64,000 bases of DNA from the NCBI RefSeq assembly GCF_014529945.1, contig NZ_JACVFB010000001.1:1550001-1614000 (forward strand). Reading direction: 5' to 3'. A program made the translations under genes and the position numbers. The notes beneath the pieces are model-generated. The model had not been told where the DNA came from and ran no database searches. It was given only the letters and a program-made list of their open reading frames with translations. Positions 8,576 through 16,876 of this stretch are shown here, in pieces; the first letter of the stretch is position 1, and each line of letters begins with the position of its first letter. Source of the stretch: Chitinophaga varians. Lineage in GTDB: Bacteria; Bacteroidota; Bacteroidia; Chitinophagales; Chitinophagaceae.

Positions 8576-9586
8576 CTATTCCCATTGTTTTAGCCGGGCG
8601 TCCGCATCAAACCGAAAAGGCGCATCCCCATGTTCCTCCAGAAAAGCCTTGCATTCTTTTAGTGCAGTGATGATCCATTGCCGCAGGGGCACCGGCTCTT
8701 CCGCCGACCAGGGCTGATATTGATAGTCTTTTCCGTTGCTGCTGATGATGAACTGCATCCCATCTTCCTTTCTTTGCTGCGTATAGCCCTGCACGGTATA
8801 GTACGGGAAATCCGGTGTAGGCCTTTCCGTTATTTCGAACTGTAACAGGTGGTCTTTTCGGGGACCCTCTTCATAATGGTTCACGAGATTAATATCGTTG
8901 ATCACATCCAGCTGTTGCAGGCTGTCAACGATTTTTTGCTCCATGGCATTGTAGTGAAAAGGGTAGGGATAGTATTGGTCCTCGTATTTATAATCCCTGG
9001 GATGCCGCTGTGCACCCGGGTTTACGCGTTCTCCTTTTTTGTTGATCACATAGCTGACAGCTTTGTTGGATGCTGCCGAAATGTACCAGTGTTCTCCTCC
9101 TGGTTCATATTTCTTTTGCCATCCGCCTTCATACACGATGGCATAGCCATAGTTGAAGGTACTGACGAAATCCCACCTTGCCGGAATTATCTTGTGCCCG
9201 CTTTTATCCGCAAAACCTACTTTGCCATTTTCCACGTAGCGGCGCAGCCCTTCTTCCCAGTAGTCAGGGCCATTGTCGTACATCAGCGGATAATAAAGGA
9301 ATTTTCCGTTCCTGTCAAATACTTCGCCGCAGGGAACAGCAGGCGATAGCTTGGGCGTTTTTACAGGGGTAGATACATCGTAGAACTCCACTGTGGGGCC
9401 GGTAATAGGCTGCCCAAAATCATAGTTGATAGCGCCGGAGAATTTCGCAGCAATGATCGTCTTTCCCTGATCGTTTTTTACCCCGACTTTAGTACTGTCA
9501 GCTGTCGGGAAGTAATACAGTTTATTCTGGGCACAAACAGCTACCGTAGCACATAGCAGGCCGAGGGTCACAACACGCTTTCTCAT
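8576..9586 (-). CDS. Secreted WG-repeat protein
   Basis: A 336-residue exported protein with a signal peptide ending near VCAQ (residue 20). WG-like repeats are seen around residues 35-55 (VGVKNDQGKTIIAAKFSG) and 117-155 (GKVGFADKSGHKIIPARWDFVSTF). Such repeats form beta-structure in many secreted Bacteroidota proteins of unknown role. The C-terminal third has no recognised domain. The stop abuts the convergent DUF6892 gene. Confidence 0.75.
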   Translation of the reverse strand: MRKRVVTLGLLCATVAVCAQNKLYYFPTADSTKVGVKNDQGKTIIAAKFSGAINYDFGQPITGPTVEFYDVSTPVKTPKLSPAVPCGEVFDRNGKFLYYPLMYDNGPDYWEEGLRRYVENGKVGFADKSGHKIIPARWDFVSTFNYGYAIVYEGGWQKKYEPGGEHWYISAASNKAVSYVINKKGERVNPGAQRHPRDYKYEDQYYPYPFHYNAMEQKIVDSLQQLDVINDINLVNHYEEGPRKDHLLQFEITERPTPDFPYYTVQGYTQQRKEDGMQFIISSNGKDYQYQPWSAEEPVPLRQWIITALKECKAFLEEHGDAPFRFDADARLKQWE

Positions 9587-9775
9587 TTTCTTTTTTCTGG
9601 TTTTTCAGTTGAAAAAATAGAGAAAAAAGTGCATTCTGCGATTATTTTTTTATTTGGCTATTTTTTATTGGTTGAATCCTCGACGATGATATAGCTGAAG
9701 ATAACGATCCCCTTTTCCATGAAACGGGCCACCGGCTTCCTGCCGAAACATATCATAGCATAGATGAGTGAATGG

Positions 9776-11485
9776 TCATTTCACAAAATACACGCTTTTG
9801 ATTTTCTCTTTTTCTATCTGATAAATGGCGGTGCCCCTGCGGGTACCGTGGTCGTCCACAATATGTTCTTCATCGATGACGTTGTTGCCCTCCACGATGC
9901 GTTTGACAATGCGGCAGTGCAGTATCTGCGCGATGTCAAAAAAGAAGTAGGCCTTCCGTATCTGTTCTTTTCCCTTGCGGAGTAGCTTGTCAGGAAAATT
10001 GAGCAGCTCCGCATCTTCAGCATAGGTGGCCAGAAAAGCGTCCATATTACGACTGTTATAGGCGTTGAGCTGTCGCTGCACCAGTGATTCAGGGCTGTCA
10101 TGTATTACCGTGTCAGGACTTATCACTTGTCCCTTCCGGATAACGAGACGGATATGCGCCAGCTGACTAAGATCGGCAGAGGGGTCGCCATCTAACAACA
10201 GCATGTCGGCCGGTTGCCCTGCAGCGATACTGCCGGTATAACCGGGACGATTGAGTATGCCAGCCGCATTGACGGTAGCCGCCTGTAATACCTGCCAGTT
10301 GCTCATGCCGCTTTGTTGCATTTGCAACAACTCTGGCAGCAGACTGACGGCATGCAGCGTACCGATATTGCCGGCATCCGTGCCGCTTACGATGGGCACT
10401 CCGGCATCACTGAGCTTTTTGAGGTTCAACTGACTGGTGCGATTGATGGCGGCCGTTGGGGCCATATGTTCACCGGCCTTTATTTTGTATTGGCCGGCGA
10501 TAGCGGTATCAGGCAGTTGTTTTAGGTCGTATAGGCTGCCAAGTGCAAATGGTTCCGCGTAAGTCAGTTCTCTGGTTGTAAATACCCGCGACTGGTCAAA
10601 GGTGTGCAGGTAACCATCCTCCATCAGCAGGGTAGGGCACACGATCACTTTCTTCTTTTTGAGTAGCGCTACAAAAGCATCATCTAATACTTCGTCTCCC
10701 ACGCTATGGACCAAAAAATCAGCGCCTGCTGCTGTTGCCAGTTGGGCGGCGATCCGCGCTGTGGCGTGTACGGCCACCCTTAACCCGCGAAGATGGGCCT
10801 GCTCAATGACCGCTTTGATGATGGGCATATAGGCTGCCGGCGCTTTGCCCTGGGGCCTGAACACCAGTTTAATAAGGTCTGGTTGGTAAGCCAGTTGTTC
10901 CTCCACCAGCCTGCGGCCCTCTACAGGGGTGGTGGCCCGCATAAACGGCGCATCGTTTTTCAGGCTGTCGTATACCGGATTGGCGGCTGTAGTGATGATA
11001 GGGCCGGCCATATACACCTGTGGGGCAACGGCCCATCCCTCCATTTCCTTTTTCCGGGAAAGGAAGTGGTAGGTGGTACCTACGTCATACACGGTGGTAA
11101 TACCGTTTTGCACATAGCGGCGCAACTGCTGCTCAAGACCTTTATGAACGGCTTTTATTTCATCTTCATAAGGCCTGATCTTACGCAGGTCGATAAAATC
11201 CGGCCGGGTATACAAGCCACCGCTTTGGAAAAAATGTATGTGCGCGTCCGTTAGTCCGGGCATGAGGTATTTTCCGCCGGCATCGACAGTTGTAACATTT
11301 TTCGGCGCTTTCCTTTTATGGACGGCGGTAATCACATTGCCACTGAAAACTACGGTCATGCCGTATTGCACCGTCTTCCTGGCGGGGTCCACAAGACGCA
11401 CGTTTGTTATCCAGGTTTCCTGTTGAGCGAAAACAACGTTGGATGGCAAAAAGGTAATGGAAATCAGTATGCTGAGCAGTTTCAT
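9776..11485 (-). CDS. Secreted amidohydrolase with C-terminal NTF2-like domain
   Basis: A 569-residue exported metal-dependent hydrolase. It has a signal peptide (about 1-20), the first metal-binding motif H82-x-H84 (DAHIHFF), later histidines in VAVHATARI and FLVHSVGD, and a late aspartate in SGTDAGN. This is the imidazolonepropionase/prolidase-like branch of the amidohydrolases. From about residue 455 a second domain begins (SPESLVQRQLNAYNSRNMDAFLATYAED), which looks like a SnoaL/NTF2-like fold. The substrate is unknown. A 17-nt element 35 nt before its start is repeated before the alpha/beta hydrolase gene at 12571, suggesting joint control by the AraC protein between them. Confidence 0.85.
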   Translation of the reverse strand: MKLLSILISITFLPSNVVFAQQETWITNVRLVDPARKTVQYGMTVVFSGNVITAVHKRKAPKNVTTVDAGGKYLMPGLTDAHIHFFQSGGLYTRPDFIDLRKIRPYEDEIKAVHKGLEQQLRRYVQNGITTVYDVGTTYHFLSRKKEMEGWAVAPQVYMAGPIITTAANPVYDSLKNDAPFMRATTPVEGRRLVEEQLAYQPDLIKLVFRPQGKAPAAYMPIIKAVIEQAHLRGLRVAVHATARIAAQLATAAGADFLVHSVGDEVLDDAFVALLKKKKVIVCPTLLMEDGYLHTFDQSRVFTTRELTYAEPFALGSLYDLKQLPDTAIAGQYKIKAGEHMAPTAAINRTSQLNLKKLSDAGVPIVSGTDAGNIGTLHAVSLLPELLQMQQSGMSNWQVLQAATVNAAGILNRPGYTGSIAAGQPADMLLLDGDPSADLSQLAHIRLVIRKGQVISPDTVIHDSPESLVQRQLNAYNSRNMDAFLATYAEDAELLNFPDKLLRKGKEQIRKAYFFFDIAQILHCRIVKRIVEGNNVIDEEHIVDDHGTRRGTAIYQIEKEKIKSVYFVK

Positions 11486-11520
11486 AGGGCACGAAAGTAA
11501 GACCCGCCGACTGTTGAGTA

Positions 11521-11537
11521 TGTGCCAAAATGCTCAA
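11521..11537 (-). promoter_or_regulatory. Putative AraC operator, copy 1
   Basis: On the minus strand this reads TTGAGCATTTTGGCACA. An identical copy lies at 12519-12535 on the plus strand. There are 35 nt from its end to the amidohydrolase ATG, and a TACTTTCG box (one mismatch to TAnnTTTG) starts 21 nt after it. Outer half-sites GTTGAG (11513-11518) and CTCAAC (11533-11538) make this copy partly palindromic. Confidence 0.65.
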
Positions 11538-11605
11538 CTTTTCCATGCGGTAAAAGTTTAATTGAAAATGCTAACTTCATCACCGGGATTTTCTAATTAA
11601 TCGCC

Positions 11606-12517
11606 ATGTATTTTACCCGTTTACCCGATCATACCCAACCTGGCTTTGATGAAGCGCTGCATTTTAATAAATTCAGAAAGCATAATATCATCTTCCATGC
11701 GGAGAGCAAAGACAGCCATTGTGAAGACCATGTAGGTTGCCTCTCGGTTAAAACGGTACTGAGTGGTGAGGAGACGTATGGCGTCGATGGGCGGCAACTG
11801 GTCATTCGTCCGGGACAGTTTCTACTCTTAAACAACGACCAGCGCTACTCCTGCCGCATTAGCAGTGAGGAGAAAGTACGGTGCCTGTCCATCTTTTTTA
11901 AAAATGAATTTGCAGCTGTTGTGTTGTCCGACATACTGCACCGAGAAGAAATGCTACTGGATGATCCTGCTGTAGGAGGCGGCAGCATGCCTGAATTTTT
12001 TCAGACGCTTCGGCAAATAACGCCGGATATGGGTATGCAGCTTTCCGGCCTTATACGCGCGTTGGAAACAACCGGATACAACGAAGCCATGACCGACGAA
12101 TATCTCGTTTTTCTGCTACGCTGCCTGGTCGGCGTACATCGGTCAGATGTGAAAAGCGTAAGTCAGGTGAAGGCCGTTAAAGCCAGTACCAGAAAAGAAG
12201 TATATAAACGCTTATGTATTGCCAGGGAGGTGCTGCACGCATCTCACGGAGAAAATATCGATTTGGGCAAGATCGGCGCACAGGCCGGTCTGTCGGTACC
12301 TCAACTGGTGCGGCAGTTCAAATCTGTTTTTCATACAACGCCCTATCAGTACCTGACTGATATACGACTGAAACAATCAGCCGAGCTGTTGCGGCATACT
12401 GACAAGCCGGTGCAGGATATCGCCTGGAGCTGTGGGTTTGAAGACGCGGGCGCTTTCAGCAGGGCTTTCAGGGCGGTCTACGGCATGCCGCCAACCCGTT
12501 TCAGGGCAGTTCGGTAA
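11606..12517 (+). CDS. AraC-family regulator
   Basis: A 303-residue regulator with a cupin-like N-terminal domain (about 25-110, with VDGRQLVIRPGQFLLLNND) and a C-terminal AraC double HTH (about 205-303, ending AWSCGFEDAGAFSRAFRAVYGMPPTRFRAVR in the usual layout). The gene lies between two inverted copies of a 17-nt element, one upstream of the divergent amidohydrolase and one overlapping its own end and upstream of the alpha/beta hydrolase. It therefore probably controls both neighbours. The inducer is unknown. Confidence 0.88.
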   Translation: MYFTRLPDHTQPGFDEALHFNKFRKHNIIFHAESKDSHCEDHVGCLSVKTVLSGEETYGVDGRQLVIRPGQFLLLNNDQRYSCRISSEEKVRCLSIFFKNEFAAVVLSDILHREEMLLDDPAVGGGSMPEFFQTLRQITPDMGMQLSGLIRALETTGYNEAMTDEYLVFLLRCLVGVHRSDVKSVSQVKAVKASTRKEVYKRLCIAREVLHASHGENIDLGKIGAQAGLSVPQLVRQFKSVFHTTPYQYLTDIRLKQSAELLRHTDKPVQDIAWSCGFEDAGAFSRAFRAVYGMPPTRFRAVR

Positions 12518-12518
12518 T

Positions 12519-12535
12519 TTGAGCATTTTGGCACA
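12519..12535 (+). promoter_or_regulatory. Putative AraC operator, copy 2
   Basis: TTGAGCATTTTGGCACA, identical to the copy at 11521-11537 but on the other strand. There are 35 nt to the ATG at 12571, with TACTTTTA beginning 21 nt after the element, exactly the geometry of copy 1. It starts 1 nt after the AraC stop codon. Confidence 0.65.
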
Positions 12536-12570
12536 GTGCCGCTATGGTGGGTGCTGTACTTTTATGTGCT

Positions 12571-13488
12571 ATGATGATCAGGCCCATTAAATCCGGAAAT
12601 TTTATCCCCCTGCTGTTGTTGATGGTTTGTCTGCAACAGGCTACTGCCCAACAGGCAACCATACCGCTCTACGAAAGCGCCGTGCCCAACGCCCGCAAGG
12701 CCCCGGCCGACTACCAGGAACAAACAGACGCTGATGATTGCGTAACCCGGGTAACACAACCGGCACTCATCCCTTTTTTCCCTAAGAAAGAAACAACTAC
12801 GGGGACGGCTATACTTATTTTTCCGGGAGGAGGCTACCGGCTGCTGTCGCTGACGGCATGCGTGGAAATAGCCACTGCGTTGAGCCAGGAAGGTATTGCC
12901 GCATTTGTGGTGAAATACCGTTTGCCCAATGATACCATCATGATCGATAGGTCGATAGGCCCTTTGCAGGATGCGCAGGCGGCCATCAAACTGGTGCGTA
13001 AAAGAGCAGCAGAATGGGGCATTAAGCCCGACAAGATAGGTATGATGGGGTTGTCGGCGGGTGGGCACCTGGTGTCAATGGAAGGAACACAGACCAGCCG
13101 GGTGGTGATTGATAACGGGGAGAAGATAAACCTGCGCCCTGATTTTATGGCGCTGTTGTATCCGGTGATTATCTACGATCCTGCCATTCCCAAAACGCGG
13201 GAGAAACTGATTGGTAAACAGCCCTCGCCGGAATTATTACAACTATACAGTACAGATAAACATGTTACCGCCACTACACCACCCACCTTTATGGTACATG
13301 CTGCTGATGATGACGTGATCCCTGTTAAAAACACGCTGTCCTTTTTTAATGCCCTGCAGCAAAACAACGTTAAATCGGAGATGCATATACTGCAGTCGGG
13401 CGGCCATGGCTTTGCCCTTACCGATTTGCAGAGCAAAGACAATTGGTTTAGGATGTTCAAAAGTTGGTTGACAGAAAACGGTTTTTGA
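12571..13488 (+). CDS. Secreted alpha/beta hydrolase (acetyl-xylan esterase-like)
   Basis: A 305-residue exported hydrolase with a signal peptide (about 1-26), an oxyanion-hole motif FPGGGY, the nucleophile motif GLSAGGHL, and a C-terminal catalytic histidine in GGHGFAL. This is the BD-FAE/AXE-like branch that deacetylates plant polysaccharides or acts on small esters. An in-frame ATG at 12544 exists, but the ATG at 12571 gives a better signal peptide and reproduces the operator-to-start distance of the amidohydrolase gene, so it is preferred. Probably in the same AraC regulon. Confidence 0.85.
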   Translation: MMIRPIKSGNFIPLLLLMVCLQQATAQQATIPLYESAVPNARKAPADYQEQTDADDCVTRVTQPALIPFFPKKETTTGTAILIFPGGGYRLLSLTACVEIATALSQEGIAAFVVKYRLPNDTIMIDRSIGPLQDAQAAIKLVRKRAAEWGIKPDKIGMMGLSAGGHLVSMEGTQTSRVVIDNGEKINLRPDFMALLYPVIIYDPAIPKTREKLIGKQPSPELLQLYSTDKHVTATTPPTFMVHAADDDVIPVKNTLSFFNALQQNNVKSEMHILQSGGHGFALTDLQSKDNWFRMFKSWLTENGF

Positions 13489-13492
13489 ACCT

Positions 13493-13528
13493 GGAAATGG
13501 CTGTCCCTTTTAAGGGACAGCCGTTTCC
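13493..13528. terminator. Strong terminator between convergent genes
   Basis: Stem of about 15 bp (core GGCTGTCCC at 13499-13507 and GGGACAGCC at 13514-13522, extended by GGAAA/TTTCC) with a 6-nt loop, followed by TTTT on the plus strand. Confidence 0.8.
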
Positions 13529-13534
13529 TTTTAA

Positions 13535-14770
13535 TTATTTGTGAGATGTCCCGGCATCATAGATCACTTTTCCTTTTTTGATGGTATAGGCCACTGCCGC
13601 GAAGTTGCTGGCGTTGGCGTGCGGATCGGCTTTCAGCAGTACCAGGTCGGCGTCCAGCCCTTTGGCTACACGCCCGCATTGTTGTGACATGCCAAAGCGT
13701 TTGGCCGGTGCGGTGGTCAGCGAAGCCAGTATCTGGTCGAAAGTGAGGCCTGCGGTAGCGAGAAAACGGAATTCATCTTCGGTATTAAAATCTGAGATAT
13801 AACCCACATCTGTACCAAAGAGAATTTCACCGCCGCCTTTGGCAAACATGCCTATCTGTGCAATCGCTGTTTTCACCAGTGGGTGATCTTCGGGAGAAGC
13901 GACTTTCTCTCTCTCCAGCTCCCATTTGAATAGCTTCAGCGTAGGAATGACCGCCACATGGTGCTGCCGCAGCAAATCCACGTCTGCCTGCTTCCAGGGC
14001 GTATAACCGTCCGGCGCTACGTGGGCGAGTATGTCCACACCACCGGCTACGGCTATACGCATGCCGGTGTCAGAGGTAGGGTGCGCGAATACCAGTTTAT
14101 GGTACTGGTGTGCAGTGGTGGTAGCGGCTTTTACGATGTCGATCGGCATCGAGACCACCTTACCGTTACCTACGGGGGAGGCGGACCATATTTTGATGGC
14201 ATCGGTGCCGGCATCGAGCTGCTTTTTGACATAAGCTACCGCGGCGGCCGGGGTGCTGATTTCGGGCAGCTTTATCGGACGGACATAAAAAGGGCTGCCA
14301 TTAGGCGGCACAAACGGCTCGCCGGCGCTGAGGATAGCCGGGCCGTCTACTTCGCCGGACCGTACCCGGTCCCGCAATGCCCGCAGATTGCGGAAGTTGA
14401 GCGTCGCCAGGTCAAAGGCATGGGTAAACCCGTGACTGGTCAACATATCTGTTAGCTGCGCCGTGAGCTGTGCGGCAGGCAGACTGTCGGCATGTTCCCA
14501 GACAGGACTCATGAAATGCACATGCGAGTTCCAGAAGCCGGCCATTAATACCAGTCCTTTGCAGTCTATCACCCGCAGCTGTGGAGGGACCTTCACCTGC
14601 TGCCGGCTGCCTACGGCGGTGATCTTGCCGTTGTTGATAAGCACCACGCCGTCGGCTATCGGCGGCGTTCCCGGTGCCGGATAGATGCGGGCGCCCACCA
14701 GCGCCAGGTCCGACTGGGCATGGGCTGACAGGAAAAAGCAACAAAGTATTGCCAAAAGATACGTTTTCAT
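13535..14770 (-). CDS. Secreted amidohydrolase family protein
   Basis: A 411-residue exported metal-dependent hydrolase with signal peptide (about 1-19), H83-x-H85 in NSHVHFMS, histidines in LVFAHPTSD and DILAHVAPD, and a metal-binding aspartate in LFGTDVGYISDF. Same superfamily as the 9776-11485 gene, but without the C-terminal NTF2-like domain. Divergent from a second AraC gene across 62 bp, repeating the arrangement of the first module. The substrate is unknown; an imidazolonepropionase- or dipeptidase-like reaction is likely from the family. Confidence 0.85.
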   Translation of the reverse strand: MKTYLLAILCCFFLSAHAQSDLALVGARIYPAPGTPPIADGVVLINNGKITAVGSRQQVKVPPQLRVIDCKGLVLMAGFWNSHVHFMSPVWEHADSLPAAQLTAQLTDMLTSHGFTHAFDLATLNFRNLRALRDRVRSGEVDGPAILSAGEPFVPPNGSPFYVRPIKLPEISTPAAAVAYVKKQLDAGTDAIKIWSASPVGNGKVVSMPIDIVKAATTTAHQYHKLVFAHPTSDTGMRIAVAGGVDILAHVAPDGYTPWKQADVDLLRQHHVAVIPTLKLFKWELEREKVASPEDHPLVKTAIAQIGMFAKGGGEILFGTDVGYISDFNTEDEFRFLATAGLTFDQILASLTTAPAKRFGMSQQCGRVAKGLDADLVLLKADPHANASNFAAVAYTIKKGKVIYDAGTSHK

Positions 14771-14819
14771 ATGGGGAAGTTGTGATCATTTAAGGTACGG
14801 CTTTATTCTTTGATTTTCT

Positions 14820-14827
14820 TAATTTTG
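14820..14827 (+). promoter_or_regulatory. -7 box abutting the AraC start
   Basis: TAATTTTG matches TAnnTTTG and ends only 5 nt before the ATG at 14833, so the transcript would be leaderless or nearly so. No good -33 box is seen. Confidence 0.4.
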
Positions 14828-14832
14828 AAATC

Positions 14833-15720
14833 ATGGGAAGAAAGGAAACGATCGCAACATTTTATGACGACAGAGGCATCATCGGAGAGGGCAGCCGTTT
14901 GTTTAATGTGTTTGAAAACGGCGACCACTGTACGGTACCACATATCTACAACCGGCGCGACTATTACAAGGTATCGCTGCTACAAGGACAAAGCCGCCTG
15001 AGCGGGCATGAGGAGGAAATACTGATCGACCGCCCGGCGCTGGCATTCTTTAATCCACATACGCCCTTCGGCTGGGAACCGGTATCCGCTGAGCAGCCCG
15101 GCTTTTTCTGTATGTTTCAGCAATCGTTTTTACAAAACGGCGAACGGAATGAAAGCATGCAACAGGCGCCGCTCTTCAAACCCGGCAGCAATCCGGTGTT
15201 TTTTCTGGATGCTATACAGGAACAGCGTATCAGCGGTATCTTTCAGCAAATGCTGACGGAAATGCAGTCCGATTATCTCTATAAATACGACGTGCTGCGC
15301 AACTACCTGCAGCTGCTGATACACGAAGCGTTGAAAATAACGCCACATACCATTAGCGTCCGTCATCAGAATGCGGCGGAGCGTATCACCGCCAGCTTTT
15401 TTGAACGCATGGAGCGCGAATTCCCGATAGACGCTCCCGGGCGTCAACTGGAACTGCGTGCTGCCGGCGATTATGCCAAAGCACTGGCGGTGCATGTCAA
15501 CCACCTGAATCATGCCGTGCGGGAGGTAACCGGTAAGTCCACTTCGGTGCATATTGCCGGACGGATATTGCAGGAAGCGAAAGCCCTGCTGCGCCATACC
15601 GACTGGCCGGTGGCCATCATCGCACATAGTCTTGGATTTGAATCCCCTAACTATTTCTCCAGCTTCTTCAAAAAACAAACCGGCCACGCCCCGAAACATA
15701 TACGGGCACATATCCTTTGA
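14833..15720 (+). CDS. AraC-family regulator
   Basis: A 295-residue regulator: cupin-like N-terminus (about 20-100, with HIYNRRDYYKVSLLQGQ) and C-terminal HTH (about 190-295, ending LGFESPNYFSSFFKKQTGHAPKHIRAHIL in family layout). It is divergent from an amidohydrolase and followed 80 bp later by a zinc alcohol dehydrogenase. AraC-ADH pairs of this type are common in Bacteroidota, and the dehydrogenase is the most likely target. Inference only. Confidence 0.88.
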   Translation: MGRKETIATFYDDRGIIGEGSRLFNVFENGDHCTVPHIYNRRDYYKVSLLQGQSRLSGHEEEILIDRPALAFFNPHTPFGWEPVSAEQPGFFCMFQQSFLQNGERNESMQQAPLFKPGSNPVFFLDAIQEQRISGIFQQMLTEMQSDYLYKYDVLRNYLQLLIHEALKITPHTISVRHQNAAERITASFFERMEREFPIDAPGRQLELRAAGDYAKALAVHVNHLNHAVREVTGKSTSVHIAGRILQEAKALLRHTDWPVAIIAHSLGFESPNYFSSFFKKQTGHAPKHIRAHIL

Positions 15721-15800
15721 TTTTTATACTTTTTCCTTTGATGTCCTGACCTTTCATGCCAGCAGGCCCGGTAATTTTACGGCCTGAAAAATACTGTTGT

Positions 15801-16811
15801 ATGACAAAAGTTACGGGCTATGCAGCCAATGAGCCTCACGGAAGGCTGGAAAAATTTGTGTATGAATTACCGGAGATAGGGCCGGAGCAGGTAGATATCA
15901 GGGTGGCATATTGTGGACTTTGTCACTCTGATCTGAGCATGATCAACAATGACTGGGGCGTTTCGCGCTATCCGCTGGTGCCCGGCCATGAAATTGTAGG
16001 AGAGGTCATTCGCGTAGGCAATCACGCGAAAGGTATACGGGTAGGTGATAAGGTGGGCCTCAGCTGGTTCTCGGAATCGTGTATGCATTGCCGGCATTGC
16101 CTGGAAGGCAATCAGCAATTGTGCGCAGATGCAGAGCAGGTGGTCATAGACCGCCATGGCGGTTTTGCTGATATCGTGCGGGGCCACTGGTCATGGGTTA
16201 TTCCGTTGCCTAAAAACATCGATATGGCCAAAGCAGGACCGCTGCTGTGTGCAGGACTGACCGTCTTCAACCCGCTGTTGCTGGAAGGGGTGAAACCTAC
16301 CGACAGGGTAGGCGTGATCGGTATTGGCGGCCTCGGGCACCTGGCATTACGTTTCCTGAAGCACTGGGGGTGCGAGGTGGTGGCCTTCAGTTCCAATCCC
16401 GCTAAATATGAAGAAATACGGAACATGGGCGCTTCCCGCGTGATCGATTCCACCGATGCCAATGCCCTGAAAGCCGTACGGGGCCAGCTGGATTTTATAC
16501 TGAGCACGGTGAATGTGCCGCTGGATTGGAACATATTTCTGAATTGCCTCGCGCCCAAAGGAAAGCTGCACGTGGTGGGCATTGTACAGGAGCCTATCGC
16601 CGTTCCGGTTTTTGATATGATCGCCGGACAGAAAGCTGTGGCGGGAAGCCCTGGTGGCGGCCCGGCAGTGATCCGCGCTATGCTCGATTTCTGCGTGCGC
16701 CACAACATTTACCCGATAGTAGAAGAGTTTCCGATGGAACAGGTGAACGAGGCCATCCATCACCTGGAACAAGGAAAGGCACGCTATCGGATAGTATTGA
16801 AGAACAGCTGA
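15801..16811 (+). CDS. Zinc-dependent NAD(P) alcohol dehydrogenase (YahK/CAD-like)
   Basis: A 336-residue medium-chain dehydrogenase. The catalytic zinc site is visible as C41-H42 (YCGLCHSD), H63-E64 (PGHEIVGEV) and a later cysteine in PLLCAGLTVF. The structural zinc site is C94, C97, C100 and C108. The cofactor motif GIGGLGHLAL follows. This is the cinnamyl-alcohol-dehydrogenase/YahK group, which reduces broad aldehydes, usually with NADPH. An in-frame ATG at 15756 lies in the poorly conserved leader; the ATG at 15801 starts the normal domain. It follows the AraC gene and may be induced by it, perhaps for aldehyde detoxification. Confidence 0.9.
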   Translation: MTKVTGYAANEPHGRLEKFVYELPEIGPEQVDIRVAYCGLCHSDLSMINNDWGVSRYPLVPGHEIVGEVIRVGNHAKGIRVGDKVGLSWFSESCMHCRHCLEGNQQLCADAEQVVIDRHGGFADIVRGHWSWVIPLPKNIDMAKAGPLLCAGLTVFNPLLLEGVKPTDRVGVIGIGGLGHLALRFLKHWGCEVVAFSSNPAKYEEIRNMGASRVIDSTDANALKAVRGQLDFILSTVNVPLDWNIFLNCLAPKGKLHVVGIVQEPIAVPVFDMIAGQKAVAGSPGGGPAVIRAMLDFCVRHNIYPIVEEFPMEQVNEAIHHLEQGKARYRIVLKNS

Positions 16812-16876
16812 TTAACAGAAAAAGTCGGTGGGGAATGTGTTTAGTTTTCGTAAATTGACGACATTAACCACATACT

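Noticed and set aside
14805..15724. A 13-nt near-repeat (ATTCTTTGATTTT / ATCCTTTGATTTT) in both gaps flanking the second AraC gene
   Set aside because: It resembles the paired operators of the first module, but it is T-rich, in the same orientation, at unequal distances (15 and 76 nt) from the next starts, and one copy overlaps a stop codon. Not enough to call an operator.
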